DNA of 64,000 nt from assembly GCF_017591425.1 (NCBI RefSeq), contig NW_024465369.1, positions 26,225,501-26,289,500 on the forward strand. The letters run 5' to 3'. Each line of letters starts with the position of its first letter. The first letter of the stretch is position 1. Below are positions 46,543 to 59,531 of this stretch, piece after piece. The position numbers and the translations under genes were made by a program. This DNA is from Ochotona curzoniae (Eukaryota; Chordata; Mammalia; Lagomorpha; Ochotonidae). The notes under the pieces were generated by a model. The model did no database searches and was not told the DNA's origin. It was given only the letters and a program-made list of their open reading frames with translations.

Positions 46543-46820
46543 AGGGGCTGATATTGTGGCACAGCAATCTAAGCAATCTAAGCAAACTTGCGGCACTGAC
46601 TTCTAAATGTGTACTGGTTCGGAACCGTCCTATCTGCTCTACCTCTGTCCCAGCTCCCTGATAATGTGCAGGGGAAAGCACCAGAAGCTGACCCAAGTGC
46701 TTCTTATAGGCGCCTTTTTAGGCTTGGATTCCAGTTGTGAAGCAGCAGGTGAAGTAGACAGCCTTTCAGATCTCTGTGCTTTATCATTTGCCTTCGTTCT
46801 AGATATTTAACATCCCTCTG
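46543..46820 (+). mobile_element. Old C-type SINE
   Basis: 'ggggctgatattgtggcaca' head, 'tcccagctccctgataatgt' and 'gggaaagcacc' in SINE order. A local 'caatctaag' duplication lies in the head. Confidence 0.65.
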
Positions 46821-47529
46821 TCTTTCTCTTGGACACAGTGCTTAGTAGTAAAACAGAGATGTTGAGAACAGGAACAGTGCAGTGCAGCTTTGGTCAGTCC
46901 AGGATTATTCTTGTCTCTTCTCCACAATGCTCTCAAGAATATCATTGAAAACGGTTGTTTCCAATGTTATGCGCTAACACACCATGACAACAAAGTATTC
47001 AACATTTTCTCAGATTGTCCACCATTAACAGAAGGCTTATTTTCTCAACATTAGCACTGCTGTACCACCCTATGTCAAACACTCTGAATCCCAGTTTGTG
47101 ATAATGAAGGGTTAGATTAATTTGTACCTTCACAAATGCTTTAAAAAGGCATTAGTGAGGTTTATTGGATCAGAGTAAAGTTTCCAAGAAACACTGCTGC
47201 TTGGGGGGAGTTCAAGCTCTGCTCTGACTCTGCAGATACAGCCATGGGTGGAGGATTCCCAAACATCCATCAATTGACTGGAGGCAGAATCACTGGGCTA
47301 GTTAACCCATTCTGAGTCCCGTATTTGTGTTTGTCTCTTGTATGATTTTACAACCATAAGGACATTTGGCGATCTGTTAGTGACTGTTTATCTTATGTTT
47401 AAGTGAGATGAACGAACTTCTATGAATTGATATCAAAAACATATTACTTGAGTGGTAACTGTGAAGCCTAAGAGGATGACATCCATTATCAGAGTACAGA
47501 GCTAATTTCTAGATTCTAGCCACTGATTA
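46821..47529. other. Unique DNA, no gene seen
   Basis: No element or exon recognised. Confidence 0.4.
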
Positions 47530-47745
47530 CACATTATTGCTAATGAGGACACCGGGAGGGAAATGCGATGTTTCAAGTGATTGAATTCCAACAACATAAA
47601 GAGGGACTGAGTCCTGTACCCCACTTCTCACTCATACCTAATTCCAACCACTGCAGTTATTTGGGAAGTGAACTAGAAAATGGTTAGCTGTTTTTCTTTC
47701 TTCCATCTCCAAATAAATACATACCCACAGACATAAATAACTTTC
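47530..47745 (+). mobile_element. Very decayed SINE
   Basis: 'cactgcagttatttgggaag' followed by a pyrimidine-rich stretch and 'caaataaataca' resembles the 3' half of a C-SINE. Confidence 0.4.
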
Positions 47746-47810
47746 TTTTTTTTTAATTTATTTTTTTTATTGTTGTTTACATTGTATTATGTGGTACAGT
47801 TTTATAGGCG
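47746..47810 (-). mobile_element. Probable L1 3' terminus, antisense
   Basis: T-rich run, then 'attatgtggtacagttttat'. This is similar to the L1 3' ends at 7976 and 50,217 (reverse of 'gtaccataaaat'). Very short. Confidence 0.35.
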
Positions 47811-47964
47811 AAATATTGATCATGTCAATTGTGAAAACTGCAATGTAGAAATAATTTTAAGTAGTACTTCAAATTGTCTTCAAAAGTAACATGAAAAAGA
47901 GAAATTTAATTAAAACTTAAATTACTGATCAATAGACTTGCCCAACACTATATAAATATTATCA

Positions 47965-48285
47965 AAATTTTTGCATTTCGGCATTGTGGGTTAAGCTGCC
48001 ACAACCAACATCCCACATTGGAGCACGGCATTGTGTCCTTGTTTGCTCTGCCTATGATCCAGCTCCCTGATCATACACTGGGAAGGCAGGAGCAGAGTGC
48101 CCAAGCACTCAGTCCCTTGTCACTGCCATGGGAAATCATGGAGTTCTGAGCTCCAAACTTTAATCTGACCAGCACTGGCTCTTGGTGGCATTCGAAGAGT
48201 CAACCAGGAGATGTAAAATCTTTTTCTCTGTCTTTCCCTTACTCTCTGTCACTCTATCATTTAAATAATTAACTCTTTAAAAACA
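47965..48285 (+). mobile_element. Old C-type SINE
   Basis: Head 'tttcggcattgtgggttaag', 'atgatccagctccctgatca', 'cactgggaaggcagg' and CT-rich tail. Confidence 0.7.
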
Positions 48286-48296
48286 AGCTCTATGCT

Positions 48297-48602
48297 CAGG
48301 ACCAGCACGATGGATTGATTACCTAATCCTCTGCCTGCAAGCACCAGCATCCTATATGGGTGCCACTTTGTGTTTCAGTCATTCCACTTCCCACTCAGCT
48401 CCCTGCCTGTTTTCTATGAAAGCAGTGGACTATGGTGCAAAGCCATGAGACCCTGCACTCATGTGGGAGGCCTAGGACAAGCTCCTGTCTCCTGGCTTCT
48501 GGTCAGTTCCACTCTAGCTATTGCAGAAGATGGAAGATTTCTCTTTTTCTTCTTCTTTCTGTAAATCTACCTTTCTAACAAAAAATAAATAAATCCTTAA
48601 AA
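48297..48602 (+). mobile_element. C-type SINE
   Basis: Head 'aggaccagcacgatggattg', middle 'catcctatatgggtgcca', 'actcagctccctgcctg' and tail 'aaaaaataaataaatcctt'. It stands head-to-tail with the preceding copy. Confidence 0.8.
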
Positions 48603-50199
48603 AGTAAATATACTGTGTGCTGTATATATTATTGCTAAGATAATAGTGTGCTTTCATTCTGAAATGTCACAATCAACTTTAATTTTTAGATGTAAACTAT
48701 GGAAATTATATCAGTTGTGGATCCTTGAGTAGGTTCAGTTTAGCTTGATGAACATAGACTAAGCATCTAGTCTATGTTGAGGACATGTAATTAAAATACA
48801 AATCGGAACTGATTATGAACTACAGCCTAGATTTTATTTAGAATGTAAGATAAACATCAAAGAACTTATATTGCTCTACTTGTTATTGTTTTGCATTAAC
48901 AAAATTTTCCCCAGCTAGAAGTAATTCAGCAATAAAAGCCCTATATCATAGATGTATATTACATATCTATATTATCCCAATCATTTGGATGAAATTTGAA
49001 GAAAACACTTGAAAGAGAGGGGATAATTTGCACTTGGTAAATACTCAATAAAATTCTTACAAATGAACAAATGTAACTCGGGTCTTTTGGTCCAATTTTC
49101 AGCCCAAGGAAAAATTTACCATAACAAACTCTCTTCAATGGTTTTAGGAATCTCCGTGTTGTTACCCCTTGGTTATGCTCCTACCCTGGCAGAAGAGACT
49201 GAGACTCCAGGAAGAATGAAGTCAGAAATGCCTCACATTTGCATGGAGCATATATTTGAAATCAGGTTTTGCTAAATGAGAATGTCCTGAACACAGCTTT
49301 TGTAAGTATTCATCCTGCTTGTGTGCATCCTCAGAGATACTAAAGGTCCAAGGACATGGATGCTTGCCCTCTACAAGGATGGGCACACATGGGACTTTCA
49401 GACCCCTGGACTGTGCCTATCTTGCATGTTGCAAAAGAAAAATGGCAGGAATACAGGAAATGGGAGATTGAGTTCTCTCTATGCCTTCAAATAAAATAAA
49501 AATGAATAAGTAAAATTTAAAATATGTTTAAATGGTAAATAAGGAAAGATCAGAACATTAAAAAAAAGATAAAATACTAAAAAATTTTCTAGAATGGAAT
49601 ATCAAATAGAAAAGGATGAGATAGAGGTGAAATATCCATTAAAATTTTCTTTCCCCACAGAATTTCTCTTTCAATAATTTATAATTTGAGTAAGGGACAA
49701 ATTAATCACTCTCAAATAAACCTTTTACTTTATTAAAAAAATCTACCTATCTTCATTTTCATGTTTTAGTAGCAGCATATATGACAGTTCTACCTCTATC
49801 CCACATATAATAATACCTAATAGAAATTAAGAAAGCATAAAAGGTATATTTTTTAAAACCAAACAGTAATTGTTTACACAACTGAAACTGTAGCACATAT
49901 CCTGGAATCATAGATTAATGATATGAATATTCAATGAAATTTGAGTTAGAAAATGTAAATGTATTTTACATGAGCACCAACTGTTTGACTATCTTTACAG
50001 ATTCAAATAAAATATAACGTAATATTTTAAATATTGATACGACTATAAAATAATATAACTGAAGTCTCAGGGACCTATTCCTTCATTTAAAATTGAGGCA
50101 GTAGAAACCCAGATAACCTCTTGAATTCATTTTTATCATTTACAACTTGATATCAGAATAAAATTCAGCCTTTGCTGATGTTCACCACTGGAATGGGCT
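48603..50199. other. AT-rich DNA, no gene seen
   Basis: 49,345-49,520 may be a badly decayed SINE ('tcaaataaaataaaaatgaa' tail). Otherwise nothing recognised. Confidence 0.4.
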
Positions 50200-50216
50200 A
50201 CCTATCATGGCATTTT

Positions 50217-50588
50217 TTTTTAACTTTATATTTTATGGTACAATTATGTAGGGTTTGGGATCCCCTTCCCCATACTCCCATCCCTTGACTGATTTATTTT
50301 TATTGGCAAGTCAGATTTACAGAGTGAAGAACAGAGAGGAAGATCTTCCACCGACTGGTTCACTCCTCAAGTGGCCACATCACCTGTAGCTGAGCTGACT
50401 CTAAGGCAGGAGACAGGAGCTTCTTCTGAGTCTCACACAAGTGCAGAATGTTAAGGCTTTGGACATTCTCTGCTGCTTTCCCAGGCCACAGCTGGATGTG
50501 AACTGCAGAAGCTGGGACACAAACTGGTGCCCATAAGGAATCCCAGCAGATGCATGAAAATTTAGCCACTAGGCTATTGCACCGGGTC
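50217..50588 (-). mobile_element. Chimeric SINE / L1 3'-end insertion
   Basis: In minus orientation this is a C-SINE (50,588-50,285) ending 'ccaataaaaataaatca'. It is joined without a long A-run to an L1 3' terminus ('gggatgggagtatggggaag' ... 'gtaccataaaatataaag') and then an A-tail. The whole lies between acctatcatggcatttt (50200-50216) and acctatataagggcatttt (50589-50607), an imperfect TSD. One duplication around both parts implies a single insertion. RNA template switching during L1 reverse transcription is the usual cause of such chimeras. Confidence 0.7.
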
Positions 50589-51059
50589 ACCTATATAAGG
50601 GCATTTTAAAATAATCCACTTCTGATGTTAATTCTTACCCAAACCTAACATCACTAGCTTGGAATTTTCTAATAGGAGTTTTTACAAACTAAAGTGGTAT
50701 CAATAGTTAGGGGAAAAGCAAGGATGAGGAAAGCTTGCCCAATGATGATCCTCTCAAAATTACAGCACTTCTCTGATGCCTAACTCAGTTTCAAACAACT
50801 GGTGATCAGTGAATGGAAAACCCCAAATGTTGATGCAGACAGCGCTTTTTTCCCCCAGTATACATTTTATAGCTTGTAAGCATTGTAGAAGATACGTTAG
50901 TTTTGATGTGAGCTGATTGAATCGAAGTCCATAGAGGCTGGTATGCTGAAAGGAAAACGAATTATCGTATTTTGTATGTTGTATACAGTTGGCAGTCATG
51001 GAATTTTTAGCCACAACAAAGACTGTAATGTGTAAGAGTGAAAAATCACAATGTTACCA

Positions 51060-51700
51060 TGGACCAAATCAGCCCTGTTGCAATTGATTCTGTTTCTGGC
51101 CTTCCTGTGACCCCACGATTACCCTGAAATCTCACTCAGCTTCCATGCCGAGTTTTTTATTCTGCTGCTGCTTTCTCTCCACATAGTCTCTTTCCAAACC
51201 AACAGCCATGTTCCACTCATCAACCAGTGCTTTAGAGAGCTTCAGGCTGGATGGCCAGACACGAAGTGCTGGCAGGTGGTGTAGCTGTGAGCCAGCCTTG
51301 TGTATCACAGGAGATCTGATGCTATCAAATTCCTTTTCCCCCAAAGACTAAAGAGAGCAAGCCTTTGTGAGCATGCAGGACGGGGATGAAAACAGTTTGT
51401 CTCCTGAGCAGCCAGCCTTTGTCATATTACAAATGAAATCACTTCGGAAATTTAGAGAATTAATATCATAATGAAGACGGGAGTACCCATTAGGGTGGTC
51501 TAATGTTGCTCTGGAGAAATGTGATGGATGCCCAGTGGCTGAAAACCCTTATTTGCAGACAGTCACCTCTGCAGTTGCCATTATTAGGAAGATGTCTGAA
51601 GCAGAGGATCAGACACAACCATTGCAAGATGAGATAGTGTTTGACTGGTTTCCAGGGAACCGAAGGATACAAGCTTAGTTGTACCTGTCACTATGGCTCC
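51060..51700. promoter_or_regulatory. Candidate conserved non-coding element
   Basis: 640 bp of complex, repeat-free, GC-richer sequence in the transposon-poor zone, with scattered CpGs, pieces like 'cattattaggaagatgtctg' and E-box-type sites. Its minus strand is open for 70 codons (51,132-51,344), but I recognise no family. Confidence 0.3.
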
Positions 51701-53399
51701 CAGCATTTTTCCCCCTTAATGTCTTTTTTAGCTGTAGGAAGTTTCTCTTTAAAGATTCAGTGCTTTCCTAATGGCAGGAAGTGAGTAATGGGGGGCATAC
51801 AAAATGTTATATAGATTACAAATGAATTTGGTCTATTTCAAGACAATGTGTGCCAGTCCTAAAGAATGAGTTTATTTAGCTCCAGTTTTCTCTTAGAAAT
51901 AAATTGAGTCAAACATTCTGAAATGCACACATTGCTAGCATCCCTGTGTTCACTTGCCCTTCTTAGTAAACATCCGTGGCTCTCTGTAGCAATAGATGTG
52001 CCTACACAAAGCCAATCTGCATTTGACTCTTTTTTCTGCACTAAAGCCTAAAATACAGTACCTCTAGGAATGACTGAAACATGTAATTGAGTCGTCATTT
52101 CTGCTCACCAAATCTCTCTCTTGTACTGCTTCCTGGTCACATCAGGACATAGAAAAGGAAATGGGAGTTTTCTGAAAGAGTCCACATAGAGGAGAAGGAT
52201 GATTTCCCTGACAAATTTTTGGAAGACAGGAAGAAAAGGCTTCCTAACCTGGAAAGGGAAGTTACAGTTAGTTTTCTGCATTTCACAAGTAAATTATTTG
52301 TCTTTCAGATTAAAATTCACATAATTTGTGTCTTGTTCTTATGCTGGTTATCCAATAAGTAATTTTCTTTCTTGCAATGTTTTTCTCCTAGTATTAGTTC
52401 CACTCTGAAATGGTTTTGTATAACGGTTGATTTCCTTAGACAAGTTATATCACAATTTTCTACTTGAAACTAATTTAAAAAGCATGACCAGATTTTATAA
52501 ATCTGTTCATAATAAATGGAAACAAGTAAGAAATTATCCCTAAGGTTTTTCCTAGCATGAATGAAAATAAGGCAGTAAAAAAATTTTAATCCCTTAGAGA
52601 GCAATCACAGATTGTTGTAGAGCTTGGTTTAGTGAATGCCTGGGTACTTTCTACCGAGTTGTTGTTAATATTCCCTTGTCTTCTGCATTAAAATCTTTAA
52701 GGACAGCCAACCAAAAATTCCAATCAAATCTCTAGAACAATAAATTCTAGAACAATAAACTCAAATTAGGGTTCACCAAAAAACTGTGATAACTACTGTC
52801 TGGATTGTCCCTGGTTCCTTTTGAAAGAACCATGACTAAATTCAGTTATAAAACTTACTACTCCTCTTGGACAGAAAGTTCAACTCATTCTCCAAATAAA
52901 CAACCACAAACCTGCCATTCACCTGCTTATGTGTGGGTGTTTGCAGTTCATCACACATCTGATTACTCCTCACTGCATTTGCCATTTTGCCATTTTAAAA
53001 ATTATTTTCCCCCAGCTATAGTTTAAGAGTAATGGACATAAATCTTCATAGCACCTAATATACACATTTTGAGTATTTTGAATATATTATAATGGTTCCA
53101 TAACTATGAAGAACATTAAATATAAATGATTTAACAAGTGAATATTATGAACTTTCTGAAGCTCAGTAAAAATACATGAGTCCTATTTTTGGAAGGGAAT
53201 ACATATGCCCTTCTGTATTGTTTTTAATTTTCTTCCAAATTGATACATACAGTTCCTAATAATAAAGAAACTCATCCTCTGTAAAGCAAACAAAAGAGTC
53301 CTCGTAAAATAATGTATCCTGCTAGCATACAGAGCCTAAGAACGACAAATGTGATCTTGGACAGAAAAGAATCTAATGAAAACAATCACATTACACATA

Positions 53400-53700
53400 G
53401 CTCTTCTGTGCTCAGTGCTCAATAAGTGAGCAGCAGGCTCTCTCTGTCTAGCTTACAGAAAACAGGAGGTAGCAGTTTGCAAGGAGCAGCGTTTTAATGT
53501 GATTGGACTATAACAGACAATCTATTTACAGCATGCTCTGGGGAGCTTATAAACAAATGTTGAGTAATTTCAGCCAGCAGTAATTACCCTTGCAGCTGAC
53601 AAGGATAGCATGAGATTTTCTCCTTCACCTTCAGCCCAGTCCAGAAGGCAGTGTACACAATGCCACTTCTAATTATTTCTGCATTTCTATGGCTAAGGAC
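53400..53700. promoter_or_regulatory. Candidate conserved non-coding element
   Basis: Repeat-free. Contains ATTGG (53502-53506), TAATTA (about 53,581), the E-box CAGCTG (53593-53598) and 'atttcagccagcagtaatta'. Dense homeodomain and bHLH-type sites in a transposon desert are typical of developmental enhancers. Confidence 0.3.
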
Positions 53701-54642
53701 CAAAGTGTGTTATTAGAGAACATTTTAGAAGCTTTTTAAAAGCTTATTTATTAGGACAATTAAAAGTCATCACTATGACAGCAAATAAAAGGTTCCATTC
53801 CCAAGAATGCGGGATCAAATGAGCTTCTGCTCACTTACCTTTAAGGCAATGTGGACTTGTTTTGTGTTGTGTATTGTCAAGAACGAGACTAAAGCTTGAT
53901 GATAAAAAGAACTAGTTTTGGAATGCATTTGGTTTAAGTCTGAAATATGCCTCTTGCTCTTTATAATTTTCAAACCGTTTGGAGCTCATACCTCAAGTTT
54001 TTTTTTTTTTTTCAAAAGGAACAGAATTTTGAAATGTGCATGTGTGTGTTGCTTGATTATGGATACTGACGGAAACAAAATGTGTGGGTTCTACTCTCAG
54101 GTTTTTCAGCCTCTCACAGGGAAACCAGATTATTGTGGCTAGTGAAAAGATTTTATCTGGAGGAGCCATTCATATTGCATCAGTCTGATATAAGGAAGAT
54201 ATAAAAAATTCAAAGATCTAAAAATAAACCTTCAGTAGATAAGCTCCTAATGGAGAGCTGAAGAAGTAAAACAATTATGCAGAGCAATCACCCTGAGCGT
54301 TTGTAATTAACAATCAAATTACTTCCCAGAAGTGTCCAACAAGAGAACTTTTGTTGAACATTTTTCTACATGCCAAACTACCCCAAAGTAATTGGGGAAA
54401 TCAGTGAACTGTGGTGTGTGTGGGTTTTTCGAACACCATGGCCAGTTTGGCGTTCACTGAGCTTCTGTCCGCCTCAGTAAATTCAGTTCAGATCTCTGCT
54501 ATAGGAATTGACAGCAGATATCTAACCCACAAAGTGTATTATTTACATTTTTTGATACGTTACATTCCATTCCATTCTGTCATGTTACATTTTAACACCA
54601 AGGAATAGAAAATCACATAACTTCATATGACATAATGGCAGC

Positions 54643-54710
54643 TCTCTCTCATTCTCTCTCTCTTTTCTTCTTCTCTCTCCCACGCACATTACACTAACAT
54701 CACAACACAC
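54643..54710. repeat. CT-rich then CA-rich low-complexity tract
   Basis: Irregular (TCTC)n followed by 'cacgcacattacactaac' and CA dinucleotides. Confidence 0.75.
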
Positions 54711-56378
54711 ACTTCATAAAACTGTAGTGCTAAAGTGATTTTTTTTTAATTTTGCCCTAAAAAAGAATCCTAGAATCCTTCCAACGATGACATTTACAGA
54801 TTTCCCAAAACCATGACAGGAACTTCATGTTGCCCTGTGCAAGGACACCTACACTTATTCAATATGCAGTTTTGCCAGCTGTTTGTAAATATTTAAAATG
54901 TGTAATTACCATTTACAGTGCATGACTCAATCACATGTTCGGGAGTGATAAACAGCATGCTGCAAATTAGCTTCCTTGAAATAAACACCTAAAAAGAATA
55001 TGATCAAGTTAACAATACACCATTAGTTAGGTGTCCCTACCATTGTTCTGAACTCATTTCTGAAATACAGTTGGCAGCGGGACAATAATTTGTCCTTGTT
55101 TTTGAGACTGGCAGATGTCATTTTGGGCAGTGTAGAATATGAGTGACATATATTTTACCGCTAAAGAAATGAGAATGCAGAAATTCAAGTGTACCTTTGG
55201 GATTTCCCTGGTCATTTGTGGGCAGTGAGAGGGCAGGGCAGTCTACTGTGTGAAGGCAGGATTGCTTGCAGTAATGACCATTGTGGACAGCTGCCCAATC
55301 ATGGCATTTTAATATTTCTATTAACAAATGTGTGTTTCTGCTTTGATGATAACAGGTGGAAAGCTGCTCCTTAGGCTGTTACTGCATATTCAACTGCTCT
55401 AAGTGTTTTCCTGTGCTTTCTGAAGAAATCTGGTCATTGCCGAATTAGGTGGGAAACTGCTTACAGATTTAACATTTTTTAAATGGAGATTCTTATATTC
55501 AGTCATAATACCTATTAAAGAGCTGAGTTTATTTTTTTCCTCTGTACCAAAGTGCCAATATTTTAACTTTACCTTAAAAATAAAGGTAAAACAAAAACAA
55601 ACAAAACTGACTTGTCACTTCAAGAGATTTTTAAAAAGGAAATAATGAAATAGGATACAATGTAAGAATACAATGTAATTGTATTTCTCTTTTCTATTTG
55701 AACATTAACAGGAATTTGGGGTTTTTTTGGTTCTAGTCAAATTTTAATTCAGATTAAGGAGAAATTTAGCCTTTATTCTATAAAAACAAAACAAGCTTCC
55801 CAGCCTCAAACATACTTAAATTTTAGACATTTATCTTAGGCTCATTTTTCTCCATGGTATTAAAAAAAAGATAAGTTTAAAAAAACATAATTACCCAAAC
55901 ACACCAATCTACAAATTTTGGAATGTTTATGGATTATAAAAATAGCTAAAATGTGTCAAAAGTCCAGATTTTTTTTTACAGATATTTTCTAAAATTTGTA
56001 AATGCACATTTAAGTGGAAAGATGAATACTACTTTTTGTATAACACATGGCAAAGGTATTAAGGAATTTATATAGTACCATTTGTGATTCAAAGGTTACA
56101 AAGAAAAAAATTTCCATTTTGCATCTAAGTCATCTCTGATATATTTACATATTGCAAGCAATATTTTAGTTGTTTTCTTACAATTAATTTGACCATAGTA
56201 AAATATACCCTTGTCCATTAGCCTCTCAGAGTTCAGAAGTATCCACTCAAACTAAACTGACATATGCAGGATACATTCTAAAAACTCAAAACTCTCCAGT
56301 GTGATTGCTTAAAAAAAGGATTATATATAATGATATGCAAGTCATATGAACACTAGACTTTAGTTAGAAGGATAGTTA

Positions 56379-56680
56379 TCAGCCTTCATTTTCAATTAAG
56401 TTTCTCCAGACCACTGCCAAAATATTATCTTGCAAAATTAAGATGGAAAACATGTGTAGATTAGGCAAAGCATGTAATGTCACAGCACATTTCAACATTC
56501 GCTCAAGAGGTAATGCTGAAATCTCGAAAAGAAAGAAGACTGGAGAGTTAATTCGAATCGATATTAGAATATGTTGCTTAATGTCACTTGCCAAATGTTG
56601 TTCCAATTTTAAAATAATTACTTGTGCTGAATGGATTGCAGCATGCACATACGCAGCATGACGCACAATTTTCCTTTACT
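56379..56680. promoter_or_regulatory. Candidate conserved non-coding element, open on both strands
   Basis: CpG-containing block (attcgaatcgat at 56551-56562; 'acgcagcatgacgc' near 56,650) in AT-rich flanks. The minus strand is open 56,379-56,666 (95 codons) and the plus strand 56,443-56,661 (72 codons). Neither translation resembles a family I know. Conserved regulatory DNA is the likelier reading. Confidence 0.3.
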
Positions 56681-58679
56681 GTAATGAATATGGTTTTTCC
56701 CCAAATGGAATAAAATCTCTCTTAAAAAACTACTGAAAAACATACAGTCACAGTTATTTTGGCCCCACTTAGTAATACAAAGATAAACTGTTCTTCTTTG
56801 AAAATCAAATATTTTCCTAACCACTGTTTCTTTAATTAAACTGTATTCTTTATAATGATCAAATATAATTAGCAGTAACAAGTATTTAATGAAAACAAAC
56901 TGCTACTCCCAAACCTTTATTGCATGTTTTGCTTAAATCCCACAGATGCTCCAAGGATGACTACATCTCCCCCACACCCACAAAAGGGTGTCCTCTCACC
57001 AATCTAACTGCTACCATTTGCCAGAAATATTTAAAACTGCACTCAAAACAACAAAAACTTCCTGTAATTCCAAGACTTTAATTCACTTTCAATTCCTGTT
57101 TCTCAGCTCAATCTATTCCTTGCAAAGAAGCTGGACACTTATTTATTCAAATATTTTATAGGCTTGTTCCCCCCAAGTTCCATTTAATATCTCCATAAAA
57201 TAAAACATAGCCCTGGTATCTAGTAATAAGTGAATGAAGGAAGAAGAAAAATAATCAAGCTGGCCTCATTGATAACTAGGTGATATGGCAAGTCTCCTTG
57301 TAATTAGTTATAAGTGAATGGGGGTTTGGTTTCACAGGCTCATAAAACTTTTCCCACATGGCTGAACTCACAGTCAGGAGATGTTAGGCAATATTAACTG
57401 CATGCACGTTTCAGTAAGGCACTGGAGGAGCAGTGAGGCACTGGGGCTCCAATCCCCAGAACCCTGGGACTTAAGCCATCAGTATCTAACTTTCATCTTA
57501 GCTGAGATTTGGAGGGGGTTCAGACCACAGAGGCTCCTTAATTCTCACTAATTCATTTGCTTTCCTGATTCACTTGGCTTGGGATAACCCGAGAATGATA
57601 ATGAACTTGTGAGGGGAGCTCATAGTCCCTTGCCTTTGAATGTGCTTGGCATGGATTGAGGGCTTTCTGTGATTCTTTCAAGAGGGAAAGAATCTTATTA
57701 GCACCGATTGCTAGTCATAAGGTTTCCTCGAAAAATTACTCTTGGTTTTAACTCTTACTTGCTTTTGGCAGAGCAGTGGGAGGAAAAAAAAATTCAAGTT
57801 GTCTATTAAAATGCTGTGTTTCCATAAGTTGGGATATGATAGGCTGTCCCTGAAACCAAGTCCCAGGAGCCATCTTTTTCTCGGTGTCCCAAGATCAGGC
57901 TCAGCAATTCCCATTCTTTTCTAGAACTGATTCTAAATTCTTCTTCACGTCTCACAGATAAACATACTGGTGCATTAGAAAGGTAGAGGATGAGAGCGCT
58001 AGGGTTTTTCAAAGAAGCAACTGAAGCCCTATTTTTCTGAAAAAAAAAAAAAAAGAATCATTTTCTAACATAATTCATACAAAATGTCAAGTACACATGC
58101 ATTTCCTCTAGTTTTACAATTCTATCTACTAGGCACTTTCTGCTTTTACAATTAGTGTGTACTGACTTTCAAATTTTAACTAGGTAATGAATTTATGGTT
58201 GAGAAGAGTATGTCAATAAATGGTCTGATTTGGAAAGCAATTAAAAAACCAATTTTGGTCTTAGTAGGACAGAAGATGTTCATTTTCTGTGTTGAGAGAC
58301 ACTGAAATCCCGACCAAATCTTGCCTTGCTTCAGTTGTAACTGTGCTCACAGTGTTCAGTTTCACAGACCCTTACATGCACAGGCCAACTGAAGGTACAT
58401 GCAGCAGCTGTGATGCTATCGCTGCACCAAGGGGCAGAAGAAGCCTTGACTCAGAATTGGAAACGGACCATGGTGGCAGAGCAAAGTGCTAACATATTCT
58501 TGTACTTTACAAAGCAGTGAATGACCTCTGATATCGCGTGCTTGTATCTCTTTGGGAACTCTTTTATCAAGATTTAAATTTCCCTGTACAATCTGAGTGA
58601 TCATAGTATCCCAAGACATGCATAGACAATGTTAGTAAATTTGTAGTGTAGATGGTAGGTTCATACATACATGCCTAAA

Positions 58680-58840
58680 ATCATCACCAAATTATTTTTA
58701 AGCATATATGATCTTAGACTGCTAAGCCTTAGAGTTTATGCAGTTCAATGATGACAAAATGTAGGAACAGGAGTATGAGCCATTTGCTTGACATTAAATA
58801 GCTACGTTAGGCTAAGTTAAAAATTTCAGTGTATTCAGAA
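58680..58840 (-). mobile_element. Possible MIR, antisense
   Basis: 'gatgacaaaatgtaggaaca', 'gccatttgcttgac' and 'aatagctacg' loosely follow the reverse MIR order (GATGAGGAAACTGAGG...CTTGCCC...AGCTAG). Confidence 0.4.
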
Positions 58841-59324
58841 GCCAAATCTAGTACAATCTGAGACAAACTACTATAGTTTCCCAAGACTGTTCTGGCATCA
58901 CACTTCACACATCCCAGCACTTAAGGAACTCAGAAAGTGATCTATCCTCCTATGGCTCACCACAGCTCCTGTCCACTGCCTGCCTATTGGTCGGACACTG
59001 TAGGTCAGGACATCTCCTTTTATATATTTAGAGTCAAGAAACAATGGCTTATTAAAAGAGTTGACATCAATGACTCACGATCTCCTTTTTCCATAACCTG
59101 GCACTCTTCTCTCCTTCTTTCAGAATTAGTTCTATTCACATTTATACCCAATACTGGATAAACTTTTACTAGAGTCACACATTTCTATGTCCATGAAATC
59201 ACTCATTTTCCACATCTATGGAGTCACAATTTCATAGCATTTGTTGCTAGAAAAATACCAATTTGAAAAACATAAAAAATGTAAATATTTTCAGTAAGGA
59301 GATGTTGCCATCTTAACAAAAGTG

Positions 59325-59500
59325 AACAATGAATTTGGGAGATCACAATTCTGGGCTTCAATTCCTAGTCCCAATACTTACAATGACCACAGCAAGGGAT
59401 TTAAGATTCCTAAGGCTCAGGTTCCTTAATAATATGTGAGTGTTAAAAAGTCCTAAACACAATGCCTGGCACTTAACAGGCTCTCACAAAATGTCAAGTA
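59325..59500 (+). mobile_element. MIR
   Basis: 'ctgggcttcaattcctagtc', 'aggctcaggttccttaataa' and 'aacacaatgcctggcactta' run in MIR order. It ends at a (TTA)n run. Confidence 0.65.
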
Positions 59501-59531
59501 TTATTATTGTTATTATTATTATTATTATTAA
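59499..59531. repeat. (ATT)n microsatellite
   Basis: About ten ATT units with one 'gtt' interruption, at the 3' end of the MIR. Confidence 0.95.

Noticed and set aside
49063..49275. 70-codon open frame with protein-like look
   Set aside because: No recognisable domain, no splice or retrocopy evidence and AT-rich composition. Not distinguishable from chance.
58289..58492. 67-codon frame with an R-rich segment
   Set aside because: No family recognised and no supporting context; short enough for chance.
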